Source of the DNA: JBGPGW01 sp046349515
GTDB lineage: Bacteria > Pseudomonadota > Alphaproteobacteria > CADEGL01
Direction: 5' to 3'
Assembly (NCBI GenBank): GCA_046349515.1
Contig: JAXMCE010000015.1
Coordinates: forward strand, 19,517-83,516
Length of the DNA stretch: 64,000 bases
The position numbers were made by a program, and so were the translations under genes. The notes under the pieces were generated by a model, which saw nothing but the letters and a program-made list of their open reading frames with translations, did no database searches and was not told the origin of the DNA. The stretch's first letter is position 1. Each line of letters opens with the position of its first letter. Positions 54,350 through 62,770 of this stretch are shown piece by piece.

Positions 54350-54829
54350 ATGAGCGAGATCCCTGTCATCATCAAGCGCCGCCTCCAGGCCCAGGTGATC
54401 AAGCCGATCTATGACGAGATGGCCGCGGCCGTCGGCGTCGAGAAGGCGAAGGCGATTCTCGATTCCGCGATCCGCAAGGCGGCCATCGCCGAAGGCAAGG
54501 AATTCGCCGCCAAGGAACCTGGCGGGATCACGAGCCTTGCGGGCTTCATCGACCTCTACAAGCACTGGAAGGCCGACGGCGCGCTCGAGGTCGAGGTGCT
54601 GAAGGCGAACGACGAGGTCTTCGACTTCAACGTGACGCGCTGCCGTTATGCCGAGATGTACCGCGAGATGGGCCTGCACGAGATCGGCGCGTTGATGTCC
54701 TGCAATCGCGACGGGACCTTCTGCGAAGGCTATGACCCGAACATCAAGCTCGATCGCTCCCAGACGATCATGGGCGGGGCGAGCCATTGCACCTTCCGCT
54801 ACCGGTACGAGAAGGCGACGCGGACTTAG
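54350..54829 (+). CDS. ATC-hydrolase-family protein
   Basis: The 159-residue protein belongs to the L-2-amino-thiazoline-4-carboxylic acid hydrolase family (PF14196 as I know it), named for AtcB, which opens a thiazoline ring. The conserved core is RCRYAEMYREMGLHEIGALMSCNRDGTFCEGYDPNIKLDRSQTIMGGASHCTFRYRY (read here in parts: TRCRYAEMYREMGLHEIGAL, SCNRDGTFCEGYDPNIKL), including two cysteines likely near the active site. It lies between the quinone oxidoreductase and acyl-CoA dehydrogenase genes, at 34 and 43 bp. Most family members are uncharacterised, so thiazoline hydrolysis is only one option. Confidence 0.8.
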   Translation: MSEIPVIIKRRLQAQVIKPIYDEMAAAVGVEKAKAILDSAIRKAAIAEGKEFAAKEPGGITSLAGFIDLYKHWKADGALEVEVLKANDEVFDFNVTRCRYAEMYREMGLHEIGALMSCNRDGTFCEGYDPNIKLDRSQTIMGGASHCTFRYRYEKATRT

Positions 54830-54872
54830 CGGCCCATCACGGCACGCGCCGCACGGAGCTTGCGGTTCCGCC

Positions 54873-56054
54873 ATGACGGATGAAAGTTTCCTGTCCTGGC
54901 CCTTCTTCGAGACGCGGCACGCGGACCTTCGGTCCGCCGTCGCTCGCTTCGCTGAAGGCACGGCATCCGGCCTCATCGACCACGACGAGGTCGATCGCTC
55001 GTGCCGGGCGCTCGTCCGGGCGCTCGGCGAGGCGGGCCTGCTGCGCCATGCGGTCACGGCGCCCTATGGCGGCGCGCAGGCGACGCTCGATGTGCGCTCG
55101 CTCTGCCTCGCGCGGGAGACCTTGGCCTATCACGATGGGCTCGCGGATTTCGCCTTCGCCATGCAAGGCCTCGGCACGGGCCCGGTGACGCTCGCGGGCA
55201 CGGAGGAGCAGAAGCGCCGTTGGTTGCCCAAGGTGGCTGAAGGTCACGCGATCGCTGCCTTCGCGCTCTCGGAGCCGGAAGCCGGCTCCGATCTCGCGGC
55301 GCTTTCGACGACGGCCACGCCCGATGGCCCGGACCATGTCCGCCTCGACGGGATCAAGACCTGGATCTCCAATGGCGGCATCGCGGACCACTACGTCGTC
55401 TTCGCGCGGACGGGGGAAGGGCCGGGGACCAAGGGCCTTTCGGCCTTCATGGTCGAGGGCGACGCGCGCGGCCTTGATGCCTCGGAGCGCATCGAGACCA
55501 TCGCCCCCCATCCGCTGGCCACGCTCCGATTCGACGGCTGCCGCATCCCCATCGCCAATCGCATCGGCGCCGGGGGCGACGGCTTCAAGATCGCGATGGC
55601 GACGCTCGACGTCTTCCGCTCGACGGTGGGGGCGGCCGCGCTCGGCTTCGCCCGGCGCGCCTTCGATGAGGCGGTGGCGCGGGCGGGCTCGCGGCGGATG
55701 CTCGACGGGATGCTCGGCGACCTTCAGATGACGCAGGCCGCGATCGCCGAGATGGCGGCCGATGTCGACAGTGCGGCGCTGCTGATCTACCGCGCGGCCT
55801 GGACCAAGGATTCGGGCGCGGCGCGCGTCACGCGCGAGGCGGCGCTGGCGAAGTTCGTGGCGACCGAGGCGGCACAGCGCGTCGTCGACCGGGCCGTGCA
55901 GCTCCATGGCGGACTCGGCGTCATGAAGGGCAGCAAGGTCGAGGCGCTCTACCGCGACGTCCGGGCGCTCCGCATCTACGAAGGGGCCACGGAGGTGCAG
56001 AAGGTGATCGTCGCCAAATCGATCCTCCGCGAGCGCGAGAGGACGCGCGGCTGA
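54873..56054 (+). CDS. Acyl-CoA dehydrogenase
   Basis: The 393-residue flavoenzyme introduces a trans double bond into an acyl-CoA, passing electrons to electron-transfer flavoprotein. Family marks are AFALSEPEAGSDLAALSTTATPDG near 132-155, IKTWISNGGIADHYVVFARTG near 163 and RAVQLHGGLGVMKGSKVEALYRDVRALRIYEGATEVQK near 334-371 (in part RIYEGATEVQKVIVAKSI), whose Glu in the YEG segment is the usual catalytic base. The N-terminus lacks most of the usual short helix bundle length but is complete. The stop overlaps the second ligase ATG by one base. Confidence 0.92.
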   Translation: MTDESFLSWPFFETRHADLRSAVARFAEGTASGLIDHDEVDRSCRALVRALGEAGLLRHAVTAPYGGAQATLDVRSLCLARETLAYHDGLADFAFAMQGLGTGPVTLAGTEEQKRRWLPKVAEGHAIAAFALSEPEAGSDLAALSTTATPDGPDHVRLDGIKTWISNGGIADHYVVFARTGEGPGTKGLSAFMVEGDARGLDASERIETIAPHPLATLRFDGCRIPIANRIGAGGDGFKIAMATLDVFRSTVGAAALGFARRAFDEAVARAGSRRMLDGMLGDLQMTQAAIAEMAADVDSAALLIYRAAWTKDSGAARVTREAALAKFVATEAAQRVVDRAVQLHGGLGVMKGSKVEALYRDVRALRIYEGATEVQKVIVAKSILRERERTRG

Positions 56055-57676
56055 TGTCGAGTGGCGGGACGGCTGCGGGCCTCGCCTATCCGGCCCTCAT
56101 CGACGGGTGGGCCGCGGCGGCGCCGGCCTCGACCGCGCTCGCTTACGGCGATCGCCGCATCGGCGCGGGCGAGTTGGCGCGCGCGAGCGGCGCCGTCGCC
56201 GCGGGGCTCGCGGCGCTCGGCCTCAAGGCGGGGGACCGCCTCGCCATCTGGCTTCCCAACGTGCCAGCTTGGCTCGCGACCTTCATCGCGTGCGCTCGGT
56301 TGGGCGTTACCGTCGTTTCTGTCAACACACGGTTCAGGCGGAGCGAGATCGAGGAGCTCTTCCGGCGCACGCGGCCGCGGGCCCTTATCCTCTGGCCCGG
56401 ATTCCGCGGCATCGACTTCCCCGGCATCCTCGGTGAGCTCGACCGGGACTCCCTCGACGGCATCGAGTTCATGATTCTCTACAGCGAAGGCGAGGACCGG
56501 GCGCCCTTGCCCGCGCTTGGCGGGAAGGCCCGTGTCCTCGATTATGGCGCTCTCGAAGGCGCGGACACCCTCTGTCCGGGCGGTGGCCGTCGCACCGACG
56601 GCAGCGTGATCTTCACGACTTCGGGCACGACGAAGGCGCCGAAGCTGGTGCTTCACCGCCAGGCAAGCCTGGTCGACCATGCGCTCGCCGTCGCGGAGCG
56701 CTTCGACTGGCGCCGGCCGGGCACCGTCACGCTCCAGCTTCTGCCTCTCTGCGGCACCTTCGGCCTGTCGCAAGCGAACGGCGCACTCGCCGCGCGCTGT
56801 CCGATCGTGCTCGAGCCCACCTTCGATCCCGCGCGCGCAGTGGCCGCCATGAAGCACCATCGGGCGACCCACCTCTTCGCGACCGACGACATGGCGGCAA
56901 AGCTTCTCGCGGAATCGCACGGGGCCGACGATTTCGAATCCGTGCGCTTCTGGGGCTATGCCAAATTCAATCCGGCGCTCGAGACCTTGCCCCAGGACGC
57001 CGAAAGGCGCGGTGTCACCCTGATCGGCGCCTATGGGTCGAGCGAGCTTCAGGCGCTCTTCGCGTGCCAGGACCCCTCGGCCGCGCTCGACGACCGGTGC
57101 CGGCCGGGCGGGTTCCCGACCGCTGCCGCGAGTGCCGTGAGAGTCCGCGGGGCCAACGGCGCCCTTGCCGCGGCCAATGAGACGGGCGAGCTCGAATGCC
57201 GCTCGCCCGGTCTTTTCGCGCACTATCTTGATGACGTCGAAGCGACGCACGCCGCGATGACCGAGGATGGCTTCTTCCGGACGGGCGATCTCGGCTATCT
57301 CCGTGGCGACGGCAGCTTCGTCTTCCTTTCGCGCGCGGGCGACGTTCTCCGCCTCTCGGGTTTCCTCGTCAATCCGGCCGAGATCGAATCCTTCATCGAG
57401 CAGAACGAATCGATCAGTGGCTGCCAGGTCGTGGGTGTCGACGAGGCGTCAGGCACGGTTCCCGTCGCCTTCGTCACGGTCGAGGCGGGACACGCCTTCG
57501 ACGAAGGGGCCTTGCGCGCGCGTTGCGAGAGCGGGCTTGCGCGCTACAAGGTTCCGCGTCGCTTCGTGCCGCTCGCCGAGTTTCCCGTGACGGTGAGCGC
57601 CAACGGCACGAAAGTCCAGCGCGCCAAGCTGAGGGAGATGGCCGCGGCTTTGCTCCAAGGCGCGAGGCAAAGGTGA
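56054..57676 (+). CDS. Acyl-CoA ligase (AMP-binding), second copy, degenerate motifs
   Basis: The 540-residue protein is a second adenylate-forming enzyme. Its phosphate loop reads VIFTTSGTTKAPKLVLHRQ near 180 (TSGTTKAPK in place of TSGTTGxPK), the A5 motif is GAYGSSELQALF (usual YGxTE replaced), the A8 region SRAGDVLRLSGFLVNPAEIE lacks the canonical GR(x)D, and the C-terminal lysine region is SANGTKVQRAKL. It may be active on an unusual acid or have lost function. Short 29 kDa-type N domain is normal. It closes the cluster of ligase, reductase, ATC-family, dehydrogenase, ligase. Confidence 0.86.
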   Translation: MSSGGTAAGLAYPALIDGWAAAAPASTALAYGDRRIGAGELARASGAVAAGLAALGLKAGDRLAIWLPNVPAWLATFIACARLGVTVVSVNTRFRRSEIEELFRRTRPRALILWPGFRGIDFPGILGELDRDSLDGIEFMILYSEGEDRAPLPALGGKARVLDYGALEGADTLCPGGGRRTDGSVIFTTSGTTKAPKLVLHRQASLVDHALAVAERFDWRRPGTVTLQLLPLCGTFGLSQANGALAARCPIVLEPTFDPARAVAAMKHHRATHLFATDDMAAKLLAESHGADDFESVRFWGYAKFNPALETLPQDAERRGVTLIGAYGSSELQALFACQDPSAALDDRCRPGGFPTAAASAVRVRGANGALAAANETGELECRSPGLFAHYLDDVEATHAAMTEDGFFRTGDLGYLRGDGSFVFLSRAGDVLRLSGFLVNPAEIESFIEQNESISGCQVVGVDEASGTVPVAFVTVEAGHAFDEGALRARCESGLARYKVPRRFVPLAEFPVTVSANGTKVQRAKLREMAAALLQGARQR

Positions 57677-57724
57677 CGCACTCTTGCCTTGAGGCGAGAA
57701 GTCCTAACGATTGGGAGGGAGAAG

Positions 57725-58156
57725 ATGGCAAGCGCTATCGACCGCTGCATCGGCCGAGGGCAGGATGCGATTCTCTTGATCGGCCGCCTTGCGCTCGCTG
57801 CTCTCTTCGTTGAGAGCAGTTTCCACAAGCTCGCTGACTGGGGCGCCTTCATCGCGATGCTGGCGAACCAGGGTGCGCCCATGCCGGAGATTCTCGCCGT
57901 CGTCGGAGTCCTGTTTGAGGCCGCGGGCACGATCGGCGTGGTGTTGGGGGCGAGGACTCGCGCGTCGTCGCTGCTCCTAATCGCGTTCACCGCGGCCGCG
58001 ACGGTGATCGCCCATCACTTCTGGACACTCGAGGGCGCGGCGCGCGCGGGGCAAGCCATTCACTTCATGAAGAACGTGGCGATCATCGGGGGATTCCTGA
58101 TCCTCTCGGCCGCAGGCCCCGGGCGGTTCAGCCTCGATCACCGCCGATCCGGTTGA
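57725..58156 (+). CDS. DoxX-family membrane protein
   Basis: The 143-residue protein has four hydrophobic segments and DoxX family marks: LLIGRLALAALFVESSFHKLADWGAFI near 18-44, GAPMPEILAVVGVLFEAAGTIGVVLG near 53, and HHFWTLEGAARAGQAIHFMKNVAIIGGFLIL near 100. DoxX proteins are subunits of quinol oxidases or redox-membrane complexes; the role here is unknown. ATG 57725 has GGGAGGGAG upstream. It follows the second ligase by 48 bp and could be part of that operon. Confidence 0.87.
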   Translation: MASAIDRCIGRGQDAILLIGRLALAALFVESSFHKLADWGAFIAMLANQGAPMPEILAVVGVLFEAAGTIGVVLGARTRASSLLLIAFTAAATVIAHHFWTLEGAARAGQAIHFMKNVAIIGGFLILSAAGPGRFSLDHRRSG

Positions 58157-58164
58157 GGGTGCCA

Positions 58165-58524
58165 ATGGACAGCGACCTCGACCCACCTCGATCAGGCACC
58201 GTTCGCGACAGTGCCAAGCCCGGAGGCGAGGCCGGTCGTGAGAACGTGATTCCCCTCCCGGCCCGCGCACCGGCCGGGCGCCCCAAGGAGGAGCCGGGCA
58301 AGCACGGTGCCGATGACGCATCGCCCGATCCGCGGACGAATCTCGTGGTCCTGGTCGTCGCCGTCGTCATCGTGGCGCTCGGCTTTCTCCTCATGAAGGA
58401 GTTGAGCGACACCTCGAAGGTGAACGACTGCATCCTGTCCGGACGCAAGAATTGCGTTCCGCTCGACATTCCGGCGAAGGGCTCGTGGCTCGACAGGACT
58501 TGGTGCGGAATCCGCGCGGCCTAG
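58165..58524 (+). CDS. Single-pass membrane protein, unknown
   Basis: The 119-residue protein has a long charged and proline-rich N-terminus (about 1-55) and one membrane helix (NLVVLVVAVVIVALGFLLM, about 59-77), then a short C-terminal part with three cysteines (DCILSGRKNCVPLD and WCGIR) that could be a periplasmic redox or metal site. No family is recognised. GAGGG precedes the ATG at 58165, and it starts eight bases after doxX, so the two are probably cotranscribed. Confidence 0.65.
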   Translation: MDSDLDPPRSGTVRDSAKPGGEAGRENVIPLPARAPAGRPKEEPGKHGADDASPDPRTNLVVLVVAVVIVALGFLLMKELSDTSKVNDCILSGRKNCVPLDIPAKGSWLDRTWCGIRAA

Positions 58525-58542
58525 ACTCCTGCCGCTGCCCGG

Positions 58543-58905
58543 CTATTGGTGCTGGCGGCGGCGGGTGATCTTCGCCGGATCGCTTGCGTCGAGCACCTCG
58601 CGCGAAAGCTCCTTGAGGCGCTTCGCATCTTCGTCGCTGATATCGGGATCGGGAAGCTGGTCCGGCCGGGGTTGCAGGCGGTGCCCGCCGACGATGGGTC
58701 CTTGCGGTTGACCCTGCGGTTGTTCGGGCGGCGTTGTTTGGGCGACACTTTCGCACGCGCCCGACAGCGCCGAAGCCGTGACGGCAAGGAAGATTGCGAG
58801 CAGCCAGGCGCGCGCGCGGTGCACCGGCGCTTCTCCGCGCACCGCCGCGCGGCGCACGGATTTGTGCCAATCAGGATCGGATACGCTCCCCAAACCGTCG
58901 CTCAT
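58543..58905 (-). CDS. Hypothetical exported or membrane-anchored protein
   Basis: The 120-residue frame from ATG 58905 has a hydrophobic stretch (WLLAIFLAVTASALSGAC, about 34-52) that could be a signal or membrane anchor; the Cys at its end stands in a poor lipobox (LSGAC). The part after it is Pro/Gln-rich, then acidic (DISDEDAKRLKELSREVLDASDP). No family is recognised. It lies on the same strand as the larger secreted protein whose 3' end is 27 bp upstream. Confidence 0.55.
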   Translation of the reverse strand: MSDGLGSVSDPDWHKSVRRAAVRGEAPVHRARAWLLAIFLAVTASALSGACESVAQTTPPEQPQGQPQGPIVGGHRLQPRPDQLPDPDISDEDAKRLKELSREVLDASDPAKITRRRQHQ

Positions 58906-58931
58906 GCTTCCCACCGTCACGCCGTGAATGT

Positions 58932-59744
58932 TTAGCCGCCCTGCGTCCGGTTCCAATAGACCATGTTGATGCCGGACATGACACTGTCATGGTCCGCCTC
59001 GAGACAAGATTGGGCCGTGCCGAAATCGATGCGGATCGATTTGTACTGGCAGCGCTCGAAGAGGCGGCGCACGTCATCGAGGGCGAGGCGGTGCGGCCGG
59101 TCCTCGGCCGCGAGGACGCGCGCGAACACGGCGTTGGCGATTCGGCGCTCCTCGGCCGGCGTCGTGTTCGGCGCCGTCGGCAGCTCGTTGACCAGTTCGC
59201 TCAGGATCCGTGCGGCCGCAAGGCCCGCCGCGACATCGCGCTCGAATTGGGGTGCGATGCGAAGATGCTGTCCCACCACGCCGCGCACTTCGGCGATCGT
59301 GATGGGGGTGGGATCGTCCGGGGCAGGTTTCGGGATGAGGAACGCTGTCTTCGGCACCGAGATTGAAATGGACGCGGCTTGGCTCGATCGGCGCACCGTC
59401 TCCGGCACCCGGATTTCGACACTCACATGGGTCCGCAGGCTCGTGACCGTGAGATGGGCGGAGCCGGCATCGATGCGCTGGTCCTCCCGGCCGGACCGCG
59501 AGAGCACGACCGCGACGTTGCTGCCGGGCATGAGGTCGTAGGCGACGCCGGTCACGGGTGCCCGGCGCTCCACCTGAAGGCATATGACCGTGAACTCCGC
59601 GCGGCAGAAGCCCTTGGCGCAGGCGAGCGTCTTCGCGCCGTCGGTCGGCAGGAGAGCCATGATCTGCGGGGCGGCGGTGGCGTGTGATGCAGCACCGCAA
59701 AAGGACAGAGCCGCGAGCGCGGCCGTCATGACGGAGCGCTTCAT
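58932..59744 (-). CDS. Hypothetical secreted protein
   Basis: The 270-residue exported protein has a signal peptide (MKRSVMTAALAALSFCGAASHATAA) and a mature part with cysteines in LACAKGFCRAEFTVICLQ near residue 50 and FERCQYKSIRIDFGTAQSC near 235-253, so disulfides are likely. No catalytic motif or family is seen. The start at 59744 has AAAGGAGG upstream. It lies upstream of the small protein gene at 58543 on the same strand, which may form an operon with it. Confidence 0.75.
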   Translation of the reverse strand: MKRSVMTAALAALSFCGAASHATAAPQIMALLPTDGAKTLACAKGFCRAEFTVICLQVERRAPVTGVAYDLMPGSNVAVVLSRSGREDQRIDAGSAHLTVTSLRTHVSVEIRVPETVRRSSQAASISISVPKTAFLIPKPAPDDPTPITIAEVRGVVGQHLRIAPQFERDVAAGLAAARILSELVNELPTAPNTTPAEERRIANAVFARVLAAEDRPHRLALDDVRRLFERCQYKSIRIDFGTAQSCLEADHDSVMSGINMVYWNRTQGG

Positions 59745-59828
59745 GGAATCCTCCTTTCGGTTCCTCGACATCGCCGATCAACCCCAAGGCCTATCATAGC
59801 TGAAACCGGCGCGCGGTCGTCCCACTTG

Positions 59829-60899
59829 TCAATCGCGGCCGCCGTCGACGGCGAGCCTCTGGGCGCGCCAGCGCAGCATGCCGCCCGGAAGATTGGCGAT
59901 CTTCTCGAACCCCGCACGCTTGAGGATCACGGTCGCCTGGGCCGAGCGCCCGCCGGCACGGCAGACCGTGATGACGGGCTTGTCGCGCGGCAGGTTCGCG
60001 GCCGCCGCCTCGAGGGTCGCGAGCGGCACGAGCCGCGCGCCCGGAATATGGCCGAGGGGACCGTCGTATTCGTCGGGCTCCCGCACGTCGACGACGCAGA
60101 GCTCGCGAAGATGCTCCTGCACCCAATGCGGCTCGACCTCCCAGATGCCGGCGAAGGTCAAGGTCAATGGGCCCCAGCTCGGGGCCTCGATCGACAGGCT
60201 CCCCTCGCGCCGGCCGCACTTCAAATTTGCCGGCACGGCGATGTCCATCTGCTTCGGATGGGGCAGGCCGAGCGCGCGCATGTAGCCGGTGAAATCGCTC
60301 TCGCTCAGCTGTCCGCCGAGACGCGGGTTAAATCGCCGCTCCTCGCCGACGCTGGTCACGCTGAGGCCGCGGTAGTCGTGTCCCGGATAGAGAAGGCAGT
60401 CCTCGGGCAGCGAGAAGATCTGCGCGTGGACAGAGCGATACATCGTCCGCGCGTCGCCTTGCTGGAAGTCCGTGCGGCCGCAGCCGCGGATGAGAAGACA
60501 GTCGCCCGTGAAGGCCTTGCTTTCGTCATCGAGCACGTAGGTGAGGCAGCCATTGGTGTGCCCGGGCGTCGCGCGGACTTCGAGATAGCGCCGGCCGAAC
60601 GGGATGCGATCGCGGTCCTTGAGGTACTGGTCGGCTCCCTCGGCCCCGGAATCGGCCGACAGAGCGATCCGGCTTTTCAAGTGCTCCTTGAGAAGCCACG
60701 CGCCCGTCACATGGTCGGCATGGACATGGGTCTCGAGCGTCGCGACAAGCCTCAGGTCGAGCTCGCGGATGAGGGCGCTGTCGCGCGGCACCTGGCCGAA
60801 GACCGGATCGATGAGGACGGCCTCGCCGGCCTGGCCATCGGCGAGAAGATAGGTGTAGGTCGAGGATTCGAGATCGAAAAGCTGACGGAAGATCAGCAT
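59829..60899 (-). CDS. Persulfide dioxygenase-rhodanese fusion
   Basis: The 356-residue protein joins an ETHE1-like metallo-beta-lactamase-fold persulfide dioxygenase (about 1-235) to a rhodanese domain (about 255-356). The iron ligands are in ETHVHADHVTG near 56-66, ATPGHTNGCLTYV near 112, GDCLL and LLYPGHDY near 170; the rhodanese has the cysteine in VCRAGGRSAQ near 318. The pair oxidises glutathione persulfide to sulfite, which the rhodanese can combine to thiosulfate. Fusions of this kind (PRF) are known in other Proteobacteria. Start ATG 60899 fits ETHE1. No sulfide:quinone reductase is in the window. Confidence 0.9.
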   Translation of the reverse strand: MLIFRQLFDLESSTYTYLLADGQAGEAVLIDPVFGQVPRDSALIRELDLRLVATLETHVHADHVTGAWLLKEHLKSRIALSADSGAEGADQYLKDRDRIPFGRRYLEVRATPGHTNGCLTYVLDDESKAFTGDCLLIRGCGRTDFQQGDARTMYRSVHAQIFSLPEDCLLYPGHDYRGLSVTSVGEERRFNPRLGGQLSESDFTGYMRALGLPHPKQMDIAVPANLKCGRREGSLSIEAPSWGPLTLTFAGIWEVEPHWVQEHLRELCVVDVREPDEYDGPLGHIPGARLVPLATLEAAAANLPRDKPVITVCRAGGRSAQATVILKRAGFEKIANLPGGMLRWRAQRLAVDGGRD

Positions 60900-61033
60900 G
60901 GAGGACCCACGCTCCCGCGGTGCGGCGCTGCGCACGACGTTACTTCATGGGCGCGGTTGAGGCTAGAGTGGCGGCGGGCCAGGGGCGATGGTGCCGTGGC
61001 ATCCGCCGTGGGGCGCATCGGGGGAAGCATAGC

Positions 61034-62770
61034 GTGTCTTTGCGGATTGTCGCGGGCGGCGCGGACCGGCGTTTCGACATCGTCTACGACGGCGCGCGCA
61101 TTCCCGCGCGCGCGGGCGAATCCGTGGCGGCGGCGCTTCTCGCCGCGGGTCACGTGGCGTTGCGCCGGGCCAAGGACGGAAGCCGCCGCGGCATCTTCTG
61201 CGGCATGGGCGTGTGCCAGGAATGCCTTGTCACGATCGACGGCGTGCCGGGCCACCGTGCCTGCATGACGGCCGTCCGTCCGGGCCTCGTGGTCGCGTCC
61301 CAAGCCTACGCGCCGGCTGTGCCGCGCCCGGATTCGGCTCCCGATCGGGCGGCGCCGCGCGCGCCTTTGTCACGGGACGTCGTCGTCATCGGCGCTGGCG
61401 CCGCGGGCCTCTCTGCTGCGTGTGCTGCGGCGCGGGCGGGAGCGTCCGTCGCCGTTCTCGATGAGCGGAGCGAGCCGGGCGGCCAGTACTACAAGCAGGC
61501 CGCGGCTTCGCTCGACGCTCGGGCGCTCGACCGGCAGATGGCGGCGGGTGCGCGCCTCGTCGCGACGGCCCGTGCGGCGGGTGCCGAGGTCGTTTCGGAT
61601 GCCACCGCCTGGGGTGCCTTCCGCCTTGCGGATGGCGGCATCGAGATCGCCGCGCTCGTTCGGGGGCGAAGCGAGTTGTTCCACGCGCGCGCGCTCGTGC
61701 TCGCGACGGGCGCCTATGAGCGGGGCGTACCTGTCCCCGGCTGGACGCTGCCCGGCGCCATGACGACGGGCGCCGCGCAGACGATGCTCCGCGCTTATCG
61801 AACGTTGCCCGGCCGCCGCATCCTCGTCGCGGGCAACGGTCCGCTCAACTTCCAGCTCGCGGCGGAGCTTCTGGCATCGGGCGCCGAGGTCGCGGCGGTC
61901 GCGGAACTGGCCCGGCCTTTCGGTGCCCGCGCGGCCCATCTCCGCATGGCCATGGCCTCGCCGGGGCTCGTCCGCGACGGCATCGGCTATCTCCTCCGTC
62001 TCAAGCGCCGTGGCGTGCCTGTGCTGACCGCCCACATGCTCACGCGCATCGAGGGCGACGACCGGGTCCGGCGGGCCGTGCTCGTCGCGGTGACGCGGGA
62101 CGGCCATCCGATCGAGGGGCGCGAGCGCGCCTTCGACGCCGATGTGATTTGCATGGGCTATGGCTTCGAGCCGCAAAGCGACCTCGCGCGCATGCTTGGT
62201 TGCCGCCATGGTTGGGACAAGCGGCACGGCCAGCTCGCGGCCGTGCGCGACCGCGCGATGGCGACGAGCGTTCCCGGCGTCTTTATCGCGGGCGATGGCG
62301 GCGGCTTGGGCGGAGCGCAAGCGGCGGCCGCTGAGGGCACGATCGCCGGCATTGCCGCTTCCCGCGCATCCGGCCGTGCGATAGGCGGAGCCTTGGCGGC
62401 GGAGGAGGCGCGGGCGGACCAGGCGCTCGCCCGCGCGCGCTCGTTCCAGGCGGCTCTGTGGACAGCCTTCCGCGCACCGCCCATCGGCCTCGCCATCGCG
62501 TCACCCGACACGATCGTCTGCCGCTGCGAGGACGTCACGCGGGGCGAACTCGACCGCGCGTTCGACGGTGCGGCGCACGATGTGGGCGCGGTCAAGCGTT
62601 TGACGCGCGCCGGCATGGGCCGGTGCCAGGGGCGCTATTGCGGGCCGCTCATCGCGCGGGCCTTGGCTGAGCGCTCGGGCACGACGCCCGATGACACCTG
62701 GACCTTCATCTCTCGGCCTCCGGCGAAGCCCATGCGCCTCGGCGCCGTCGCGCGGAAGGAGTTCGAATGA
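61034..62770 (+). CDS. Fused opine/hydroxyproline-dehydrogenase-like large plus ferredoxin subunit
   Basis: The 578-residue protein fuses three parts. An N-terminal 2Fe-2S ferredoxin-like domain (about 1-95) holds CGMGVCQEC and a fourth Cys in GHRAC, matching HcnA-type small subunits. An FAD-dependent pyridine-nucleotide-disulfide-like oxidoreductase follows from about 115, VVVIGAGAAGLSAACAAARAG. The C-terminal BFD-like region holds CRCEDVTRGEL near 513 and RCQGRYC near 548 for another 2Fe-2S centre. This resembles HcnB/OoxA, normally a separate protein. Its partner is the following FAD enzyme. GTG 61034 has GGGGAAG upstream. Confidence 0.88.
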   Translation: MSLRIVAGGADRRFDIVYDGARIPARAGESVAAALLAAGHVALRRAKDGSRRGIFCGMGVCQECLVTIDGVPGHRACMTAVRPGLVVASQAYAPAVPRPDSAPDRAAPRAPLSRDVVVIGAGAAGLSAACAAARAGASVAVLDERSEPGGQYYKQAAASLDARALDRQMAAGARLVATARAAGAEVVSDATAWGAFRLADGGIEIAALVRGRSELFHARALVLATGAYERGVPVPGWTLPGAMTTGAAQTMLRAYRTLPGRRILVAGNGPLNFQLAAELLASGAEVAAVAELARPFGARAAHLRMAMASPGLVRDGIGYLLRLKRRGVPVLTAHMLTRIEGDDRVRRAVLVAVTRDGHPIEGRERAFDADVICMGYGFEPQSDLARMLGCRHGWDKRHGQLAAVRDRAMATSVPGVFIAGDGGGLGGAQAAAAEGTIAGIAASRASGRAIGGALAAEEARADQALARARSFQAALWTAFRAPPIGLAIASPDTIVCRCEDVTRGELDRAFDGAAHDVGAVKRLTRAGMGRCQGRYCGPLIARALAERSGTTPDDTWTFISRPPAKPMRLGAVARKEFE

